DNA of 26,534 nucleotides from contig BLXT01004638.1 in NCBI GenBank assembly GCA_019648995.1, positions 290,589 through 317,122 on the forward strand. The letters run 5' to 3'. Positions 19,301-26,534 of this stretch are shown here, piece by piece (position 1 is the first letter of the stretch; every line of letters begins with the position of its first letter). Source of the DNA: Plakobranchus ocellatus. Its lineage: Eukaryota > Mollusca > Gastropoda > Plakobranchidae. The notes under the pieces were generated by a model. The model did no database searches. It saw only the letters and a list, made by a program, of their open reading frames with translations, and was not told the DNA's origin. A program made the position numbers and the translations under genes.

Positions 19301-22300
19301 GGCCAAAAAAATGAATAAATAAAAATGTAAATGTAGATAGAGTGAGATCCAACTAGTGAAAATGGTGATGCTGAATAAAGAAAAAAGATTTCACAATTGC
19401 TTTATATTTATAGCTATGTGGTTATTAATGGATCATTTCATCTACAAAAGTCCTTACCTAAAAGCTAATATCAGGGTGCAATCTGCCAAAATGCACATCT
19501 TTGCTAAGTCTTTCAATAGGTGATGTGGATCTTTCTGTATTAAGAAAAAAAAATGGAGGACGCATGTTTTTCCATCATACAAATATCAATTTGGAAAAAG
19601 ATATATGCATGATATAAATTGTATTATATAACACCAATAACCAACTGCAGAAACAAGATTTTCATTAAACTTTATCCAAATGTAGTTAAATTTTACAACA
19701 GATTAAAGCATTAGGCATTCTTCGTTTTTTAATAACTTGAAAAGATTTTATGATCAAGTTGTTTCAAGAATATCATTTGCATAATGCAAGCCTAGCCTGA
19801 TTATTTTCATGAACAATATTTTTCTTTTAAATGTTAAATTTTATATAACTAATGTGCATTAACAATGTATAAAAGCCATGCTAAATTGTTACTTACAACA
19901 TCAACTTGAACTAACAAAACTCTCAGTTCATAGCTCTTTCCCAGCTGTTTAAGTCTCTCATGTATATAGTTTGGATGAAGTTGATGATATCTCAAGCTGT
20001 AAACAAACAACAGCAATACTATGCAAATCGAGACAAAACTAAGAATTTGAAACTAAGAGCAAACTATATATTTCAAAAGGATAAAAAAAAACCACTTTTT
20101 CCCACTTGTTGGGTTGTAAAAGGCTTTCATTGAAATATGTTCTCTCTCAGATTTCACACAAATAAGTAAGCAAGCTTCATTGTTAAATGATCTTTTCTAA
20201 ATAAAAATTGTTCTCATCCAAAACAAAGAGAAAAACATTTTTCAGTAATCACAGTGAAAAATAATGGTACCATTTGTTTAAAAAAAAAATTTGATTGGAC
20301 AAAGACTCTTTATCCATGAAAAATTCATTGAATTAAAATTTATAAAAGCGTGTAAAATACCTTAAAAACAGTGCACAGTTTGATTGACCCATGACATAAT
20401 CTGGTACAATGTTTCCATATTCCCACGGTATATTGCGCACTGACTTCAGAATAGGATTGCCTCTCTAGATGCAAAAAAAAAAGATGTATGTCATGAGAAA
20501 ATAAATACCACACCGATAGTAAAAAAAAAAAATTAATAAAATTGTCTAGCAAACTGTATTCTCCATGTCTTTGTACAACTGATTTCCTCTAAGTTTGATA
20601 TATATATGCATTAAAAATCAAATACAAAACTGTACAAGACTGCTCAATTTCAAAAGAAAATTTGCACTTTGAAAAGAAGAGAGAAAAATGAAGTTAAAAA
20701 CCAAGGCAGAAATGACAAAGACCTTTAGCAACAACTTTCTGTATAATACCTTGATAGTGAGAAGGACTGGGCTGAATAAAGGGGAAAAAAAACCATAGTA
20801 GAGACAAAGATGGACATCTGAGACATGCCTCGAGGAATAAGAAAAATGGACAAAACATTGAAAAAACAAATCATTAAAAGCCCTCTCAGAAAATTACACA
20901 ACTGGCACACAATTGGCTTCTATAAATATGTCAGTGATCACTAGTATTATTGCATGAATTTTAAGGTGGCATTTAATCATGAAATTTAATCATTACTTAC
21001 ATAAGATCTTTAAAAAGAAAGAAGGTTACTAACTGGAGTTCATGCTATCAAAAAAGAAAAAGAAAATCTAGGCCTATATTTAAGGGTAAACATTTCATCT
21101 CACGCTCTTTCAGAAATTTTTGTGGTGGCCAAAAAATGCATTTATAATTACACTTTTTCTTTTCATAATTTTATGTTATTTTTCATTTGTTTTTGAAGGC
21201 TTTTGTTCTTAGATTTGATATGGTTGTGATGCTTCCTGGGTTGCTATCTTGACTTTCTTAAAGCAATATGAGAGATTATTAACATTTTACTTTATATAGG
21301 CCCAATGACAAATTAAGCTTTAACTTACTTGACGAGTGTTCACTATAAGGGAGTTAGACGAGCCAACCCTGCTGGACACAGATCTGGATCAAGAATGTTG
21401 AAGAAATATATTAAAAAATCATTTATAACAAATTTTTAAAAATATCAACAATGTATTTTCTTTAAAAAACCCTCTTTATTATTACTATCATGAATTAAGT
21501 AAATTGGTTTGGTTTTTGTATATAGCCAGTCTGTAAAAAAGTGATTTCAGGCTTTCAGGCCTTCTGTCAGGGTAGGGCATCGGTGGCAGTGGCTCAAACC
21601 TATGACAGAAGGGTCCCTGTAGATATCAGGGAGGGTTTACTATCCAATAGAAATTAGTTCTTATTTGATTTAATACAATAGTACAAGACTCTAATAGTTT
21701 TAGATAATTATTTACAAATACAAAAAGAGTTTAATGACAAAAGAAAAATCCAATCCTTGTACAGTCTCCCAACACAAGTTGTTGCACATTTTAAGCAAAA
21801 TTTAATTTAAATTGACTTTCTGCTTGGGACCTCCCCTTTTGAAAACAAAAAATAAAGAAAAGTTTTATTTATTCAATATTTATTTAGATTGATCTGTGAC
21901 AGCATGTTTCCGCAGTATAAGACATCATTGCTCAATCTAGCCTATAATAAGGTTCACCTTCCTTCCTTAACATGTACATATGACTTGCCAAATCTATAAA
22001 ACTGAGGCAGTGCATTGCAGAGGACCGTTTTTTCAAAAATGTATTATAATCTTACTCTTGATTGGCTGAATTTTCTGTGAGTGTACCCGAACTGTCTGAA
22101 CTCTGATGTGATGTACTTGCTACTCCCTCTTGCGTATTCTCTGCTACAACAACTTCAGGCTGCACTGTGTCAGTACTTTCGCTGTGCAATCGATTTGTGG
22201 ATGAGGTTTTGTCTGAAGTTGGTCTCTTAAAAAATGGCACTTGAATTTGAAGAGAATTTGCTGCAGTAGTTGCATCTTTATTCTTTTTAAATAAAGGTGT

Positions 22301-24797
22301 TGGTATCTGAAATTTAGGAAGCCATCAATTATGTCTTGAAATAGCTCAATCAAGGAAAGAAAAGTGATAAAAATTACAATTATGTTCTTTGAAGAGTATT
22401 GTTTTTTGCACTTTTTCTATTTTTATGGGTTTAATTTTTTTGAAAAATGTTTCTAATCTACAGGCTTTTTTTCAAACTTGCTGTGCTAACCAAAAAAAAA
22501 AAGAAAAATGCAGCAGTCTTTAAGAATTTTTAGTCAAGGTCTTAAGTAAAAAAAAAAATTTAAAAGAATGTCATGAGACTAATTTTTACTTTATAAATTG
22601 GAAGTCACAAATAAAACTTTTAATTTATAGGCCTATCTAAATAGAACACATTGAAAAAAATAAAAACCAGCCACAACTAACTTCATTTTATTTCCATTGT
22701 CTGATAATTGCAAAGTTCATTTTATTAAATTCATGACTAGTTTAGGCATGTATAGTTTGTAAACCACTAGAGTAGAGGTCATCTACATTATTCAAAGTGT
22801 AAAATGTATGTTGACCATGAATTCATTAGAGAGATCAAGGTAGCTGTAAAGAATATGACGTAATTGAAAAACTTTGATAGAAGTTTATCTAGCTATCATG
22901 CAATATTGTGATATCAGCAAAAGTACAATAGATATTAGATAAACGCAAAGAATGAGCTTCTAGATCTCACTTCATCTCATTTTTCATCGGCTGAGTATGA
23001 GTAAGAGTATGACAATGTTGTTGCTTTTATTCTGCCTTCATAACTTACTGACGAAATGAAGAAATTGTAGGTCATATTATTATTATTATAATGGAAATTG
23101 TGTTACTTTCACACAATATATAGCAATATTATTATTATGCCCATGACCTCTTCATTCGTTGGAAGCTGATGAAGGAAGATCTAGAAGTATGAGTCCCCAT
23201 TCAATTTTTAACATAAATTTTCCATGTATTTTTTCTACCGCCATCTACAACCAAAAAAATTCTTACATTGAGTGCTTATTGTTTTTTCTTTTTTTTTCTG
23301 GTTCCTTTCCTTGTAAATCAGTGTCTGTTTTTAGCAGACAATGTTAAAATTGTCCACATTATCTCAATCTATCTGTAGGCATATCTCTCTTGACTGACAA
23401 CCCCATGGTCAATCTTTGTTAAGGCAGATTTCACAAAAAGGACTCAAATCTGCCCTCAATTTTTAAAACCTATTCTTGCATACCAATGCTTTTTGTGTCT
23501 GTTTTTTTATGCTAATGTGTTTAGGTATGTGAAAGGAAGCTGCTGTAGCAGTTTTTTCGGTCATACTTCAAGAAGTTTTTTTTTTGTGCCTCTATCATTA
23601 CTAAATGTTTCAGAAATTAGACCCATCCTAAAAATGAGAGTGAATTATAATTTTCATCAGTTTGCTACATTTTTTTATGAAGTAAATAAATAATGAAAGT
23701 AAATGAACTAAAAATTTTGAATTTTTTTTTTCATAATTTAAATATTTGACCTAGAAAAAATAGGAATTTATATGACATCTGTCATTGAAATTAAACTGGA
23801 ATTTAGACCTACAGATCTAATTCTATAAAAATAAAAGCCATTGACCCAGGGTTGATTTAGTTTGTCATTTAAACGTTAAGGATTACAAAATTAAACTTTT
23901 CATCCAAAATTAAGAGTATTTAGACCTTGAACAAAAATGAAATCCTGCTGCCAGTGCAGAATCTGAAATTAAAGTGCGATGATAGTGTAGGTTCTTTGTT
24001 TTTCAATTTCTTGTCTCTTCAGGTGGTTCTAGGCCTAACTTTCGCTCTACTTTAAAATCTATGTCACTTGTTGACTCAGTGGAAATTTTTATTTAAGAAC
24101 AAGTTGACATTTGATGGTAAAACTATTGTTTTATTTATTTTCTGAAACTAACGATAGAATAGGTAACGATAGTATAGTTTGTAATAGCAGTATTCTAAAC
24201 CATTTTGCTCTAAATATGGGCAACATAGAACAAGGGAACTTTAAACTTCCTTAACCTAGAATAGTTTCTAGTTTTACCTATACCATGTTTTATGCATATT
24301 TCTTCAGGTTTAGCTCATAGAAATATAGATTTTATGATTTAGCTTGATAGATGTGGAAATGCACTGTTTGTTGTCTTAGCAGGTTTCCACTAAAACCATA
24401 ACACCATTTCAGTTGTAGTGTTCAATAGTTGCCTGAAATCATAATAAAGAAGTCTTGGGCATGATATATTAATATTGCTATACTGTGTGACAGAAGCACA
24501 ATTAACATGATAACTTAACCAGCAACCTCTTCATTTCGTCAGTAACTTGTGAAGACAGAGAATAAAAACGAGTGTTCTGGAAAATGGTCACTTCGACACT
24601 TCGTTAAATTTAGGATGCCAAAATTGGAGCTCTTGGAACATATTATGTAAACATCGACTGGACCTAGTTTCTCCAGGAGTACCAAAATACACTGACACAC
24701 AATTTTATTTTATCACTTTTACCTGAGAAAGGTCCTCTTTGGAAGCGCGGTCCATTTCATCTACGGTAGGGATGCGAAATTTCTTGGGAGCGGCCAT
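13364..24797 (-). CDS. ERCC1: DNA excision repair protein ERCC1, complete, ten exons
   Basis: ERCC1 is the non-catalytic partner of XPF (ERCC4). The nuclear heterodimer cuts 5' of lesions in nucleotide excision repair and acts in crosslink repair. Exons, in coding order: 24797-24723, 22306-22056, 21383-21329, 20464-20361, 19996-19897, 19534-19458, 17442-17343, 16937-16866, 14521-14453 and 13459-13364. All introns are GT-AG and all joins are in phase, giving 999 nt and 332 residues (human 297). Residues 1-127 are a low-complexity Ser/Thr/Asn-rich N-terminus starting [14 protein letters not shown], with the KKFxIP block of animal ERCC1. The central nuclease-like domain runs from [17 protein letters not shown] (128) to about 250, including [21 protein letters not shown] and [13 protein letters not shown]. 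As in other ERCC1 proteins there is no ERKxxxD nuclease motif. The tandem helix-hairpin-helix domain (about 255-318) includes [18 protein letters not shown] and FHEPF. Human XPA-contact residues N110, Y145, Y152 and R156 correspond to N130, Y165, Y172 and R176, all kept. Human F293, which docks XPF, is kept as F313. The ATG has a good context (ACATGG). Confidence 0.97.
13460..14452 (-). other. ERCC1 intron 9
   Basis: 993 nt, GT-AG, AT-rich. No nested gene, RNA or recognisable element seen. Confidence 0.8.
14522..16865 (-). other. ERCC1 intron 8 with simple repeats
   Basis: 2,344 nt. It contains a (TTTA)n microsatellite (14826-14853) and an AG-rich patch at about 15462-15512. An open plus-strand frame at 14853-15068 follows the microsatellite and reads partly protein-like ([18 protein letters not shown], then [14 protein letters not shown]). 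I do not recognise it, and it may be a relic of a mobile element. No other feature was found. Confidence 0.6.
14826..14853. repeat. (TTTA)n microsatellite
   Basis: About seven copies of TTTA/ATTT, uninterrupted, within ERCC1 intron 8. Confidence 0.9.
17443..19457 (-). other. ERCC1 intron 6
   Basis: 2,015 nt, GT-AG. Two plus-strand open frames (17968-18291 and 18841-19092) have no recognised product. The second begins with an acidic [18 protein letters not shown] stretch that could be a decayed transposase start. A short inverted repeat ATAGCCAATT at 18626-18635 with its complement at 18649-18658 could form a hairpin. The word TGCGACTGCTA occurs twice, near 18533 and 18591. Confidence 0.5.
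20465..21328 (-). other. ERCC1 intron 3
   Basis: 864 nt of AT-rich sequence between exons 4 and 3. Minus-strand open frames 20618-20869 and 20725-20910 are Phe/Leu-rich and overlap each other without motifs, and are not supported as genes. Confidence 0.6.
21384..22055 (-). other. ERCC1 intron 2 with a hairpin-forming patch
   Basis: 672 nt. At 21560-21612 CCTTCTGTCA and TGACAGAAGG form a 10-bp inverted repeat around a 33-nt GC-richer loop, next to a second small palindrome, CCCTGTAGATATCAGGG (about 21615-21631). This compact structured patch is unlike the surrounding AT-rich intron and may be a short repeat element. Confidence 0.5.
22307..24722 (-). other. ERCC1 intron 1
   Basis: 2,416 nt, the longest intron and located directly after the first coding exon. 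No nested gene was recognised. It contains an inverted pair of ~40-bp repeats at 23024-23063 and 24528-24569 (separate entry). Confidence 0.7.
23024..24569. repeat. Inverted repeat pair ~1.5 kb apart, possible transposon ends
   Basis: The left arm (23024-23063) contains TTTTATTCTGCCTTCATAAC and TTACTGACGAAATGAAGA. The right arm (24528-24569) contains the reverse complement TCTTCATTTCGTCAGTAA and continues into GTGAAGACAGAGAATAAAA. The core match is 18 bp perfect, in ~40 bp of overall similarity. Each arm is itself partly palindromic (CTTCAT..ATGAAG). Nothing in between looks like a transposase. It could be a non-autonomous element of ~1.55 kb or two independent copies of a short repeat. Confidence 0.6.
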
Positions 24798-25120
24798 GTT
24801 TGTTTGTTGTTCGTGATACAGGGGGAATAAGGCCGAATAACCACAAAAAAAAAAAAATAATCATTTCTACTAAATACTATGAAGCAATACATGTGTAAAG
24901 ACTGATACAATGCGAATGCATTAACACCTTAGGTCATCGCACTAAATTAATTTTATTGTACTCCGTTTCCGTAAAACGTCACGGCATGAGTTAAAATAGT
25001 TTTCAGAGGACGTCAATTATTCTTCACGGGGAAGCCTCACATCTCCGACAAGAAAAGACCCGAGTATCATCTATCTCTAGCAGTAGCGGTCTCTTGGCTG
25101 GCTGACCAAAACTACAGCGT
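24798..25120 (-). promoter_or_regulatory. Putative ERCC1 5'UTR and promoter region
   Basis: This is the region upstream of the ERCC1 start codon. CpG and GC content rise compared with the introns, and an ACGTCACGG word with a TGACG half-site lies near 24978-24986. No TATA box at a convincing distance was seen. The call rests on position and base composition only. The transcription start cannot be placed. Confidence 0.35.
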
Positions 25121-25786
25121 TAGCTATATTATATAAATAGGCTAGTTAATAAATAAAACCCAAGAGATAATAATATACGCATAGGCTGAGAGAACGCTGG
25201 AAGCAGGAGTTCATGTATCCAACTATACATGTTTGGAAACCCTCTAGATCTTGTTTCTTTGGTGTGAAAGCACACAATATCGGCTGAGACTTTCATCTCG
25301 TGGAAGCCTCGGAGCTATCCATTGTATTTCATAGCCTGGTCTTACGTCGGTGGCTCTGTTAGTTAAGGGAAAGGAGTGTGCCATTACGTGAGCGCGCATA
25401 ATTCTACTGATCGTTGCCGCGAGAACCACGAGGCCAGTTATGCAAATTATCAGACAGAATTGTAGTTGGGTGAAACATAATGACTGCGACACACAGTCTG
25501 TCTCGTCAGCTGTAGAGTGTCGTGGTGAATACTCAAGTTTGTTAATTCATTCATGAATATTACAGACGCCAATGAATAATGAATAATCTCAGGCTGAATG
25601 TTGAATATATTTTGAATAAGTACATGTTTTTAAATTGGATTTTAAGATTAAAATATTAAGAATAGCTTTGAATGTACCTTAGAACCCCATTCAGGCGACT
25701 GCATGCAGGCAAATTTTCCTTTATTCGAATTACTATGAAGGAACTACAGTTACACGAGAGATGCCGTAGTGGTGTAGACGAATCTT

Positions 25787-25966
25787 CAGGTTGATGTGTA
25801 TATTCAAGTTGCTATGAATGTTCAAGTTGATGTGAATATCCAAATTGTGATGAATATTTGGGTTGCTATGAGCATTCAGGTTGATGTGCATATTCAGGTT
25901 GCTACGAATATTAGGGTTGGTGTGAATATTCAGGTTATTATGAACATTCGGATTGTTATGAACATT
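25787..25966 (-). repeat. Minisatellite with 18-bp unit (ten copies)
   Basis: Ten 18-bp units in exact register. On the minus strand they encode a six-residue repeat, N-x-H-x-N-(L/P): NVHNNP, NVHNNL, NIHTNP and so on to NIHINL. They lie within an open frame of 89 codons (25733-26002). All unit lengths are kept, so the frame survives the whole array. There is no recognisable domain, signal peptide or splice context, and the flanking residues look random. A non-coding minisatellite is the simplest reading. Confidence 0.8.
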
Positions 25967-26149
25967 TAGACTAATGAGATAATTAAAATTGGGCAAGATC
26001 ACCTCTCACTAGTCTCAGGAAGCACTACAAACAATATAAAATCTAGGATCCAGAAGATGCAATGGCGACTGGATTGATATATAAAGTAAAGAGTTGCCAA
26101 CTAAATATTATGTTGAAAACGAAACGGTACTCACAAAGTTCATTAATGA

Positions 26150-26240
26150 TAAAGCAAAACATTCAGCCGTATCGCCGTATGGGCTTCATCAGTGTAAAAA
26201 TATAAAATGAAATGACGACAATTAAAACACATTGGTTACA
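26150..26240 (-). repeat. Dispersed repeat (copy 2) with hammerhead-like core
   Basis: The plus strand shares ordered blocks with the palindrome at 2445-2600: ACATTCAnnCGTATC, GGCTTCATCAGTGTAAA, AAATGA and GACAATTAAAACAC. Read on the minus strand it contains CTGATGA (26192-26186), AGCC (26185-26182), then GGCT (26168-26165) followed by GAA (26164-26162). AGCC and GGCT can pair, which reproduces the order CUGAUGA, stem II, GAA of a hammerhead ribozyme core. The expected stem I and the UH cleavage site were not identified. Confidence 0.6.
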
Positions 26241-26534
26241 AACCGTTTCCAGAAAATTGAAAAATACCTTAATTAATGCAAAGGGGGGTTTTGGGCCTGT
26301 TTGCCGACAACAGGCTGGCCTTATTAATCTCTACCCTTATTACATAAAACACGTCACACTAGAAAACTCTGACATCACAATCACTGTGTGACAAACCACG
26401 TGGGCGACAACACACACTAAGCTCAACACCGGTGCAGGGTATACAAAAAATAAAGAGACAATTTATTAAGAAAACTAAACTATTCTACATAGGTTCACCG
26501 ATGTCCACAAAGAAAACAACTAGTAACTAAAATA
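26241..26534. other. Unassigned sequence following the repeat
   Basis: Contains a G-run (GGGGGG near 26283-26288), a CCGACAACAGGCTGG patch, and relatively C-rich DNA with CACGTGG at about 26398-26404. It may be the continuation of the retroelement-like repeat, but copy 1 does not extend this far, so its limits are unknown. Confidence 0.35.

Noticed and set aside
22052..22240. 62-codon minus-strand ORF with its own start and stop
   Set aside because: It is ERCC1 exon 2 read into intron 2. The real donor GTAAGA lies just before that stop, and the frame continues in exon 3.

Overview
This is an AT-rich eukaryotic (animal) genomic window. It holds spliced genes with GT-AG introns of about 0.2 to 2.4 kb, many homopolymer and microsatellite runs, and several kinds of decayed animal transposons. 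The best guess at host is a lophotrochozoan, probably a mollusc. That is inferred from the protein similarity level, the intron structure, the abundance of CTAGATCT-type words and the mix of mobile elements, and is not proven.

Two conserved genes can be read exon by exon. On the plus strand, 1252-3572 carries the last three coding exons of the cytosolic 60S ribosomal protein L9 gene (RPL9). Its roughly 56-codon N-terminal part is not in the window. On the minus strand, 13364-24797 holds a complete ten-exon ERCC1 gene, the DNA-repair endonuclease partner of XPF. It encodes 332 residues and every junction is in phase. ERCC1 fills almost half of the window, and its introns hold no gene I can support.

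The rest is accessory DNA. RPL9 intron 2 holds a TTAA-flanked piggyBac-type MITE (2180-2428), a head-to-head palindrome of a second repeat family (about 2445-2600) and a tandem duplication (2674-3025). From 3690 to 6262 lies a scrambled PIF/Harbinger transposase in which two modules are tandemly amplified. An acidic minisatellite with 36-bp units occupies 7432-7775. From about 8830 to 11200 there are fragments of an inactivated transposase-like gene, interleaved with two copies of a 478-bp direct repeat (8068-8544 and 10098-10576). A 5'-truncated non-LTR retrotransposon with an 11-bp target-site duplication sits at 11996-12179.

Upstream of ERCC1 the DNA becomes somewhat richer in GC and probably holds its promoter. 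Beyond that are a minisatellite with an 18-bp unit (25787-25966) and a second copy of the palindrome repeat family (about 26150-26240). This second copy carries a hammerhead-ribozyme-like core on its minus strand.

The two host genes have unrelated jobs (translation and nucleotide-excision/crosslink repair), and nothing suggests a functional cluster. I do not see a clearly new biological system. The most interesting leads are the hammerhead-like repeat, the hairpin-rich piggyBac MITE, the reamplified Harbinger modules, and the 72-nt in-phase ERCC1 exon that matches a known skippable human exon.
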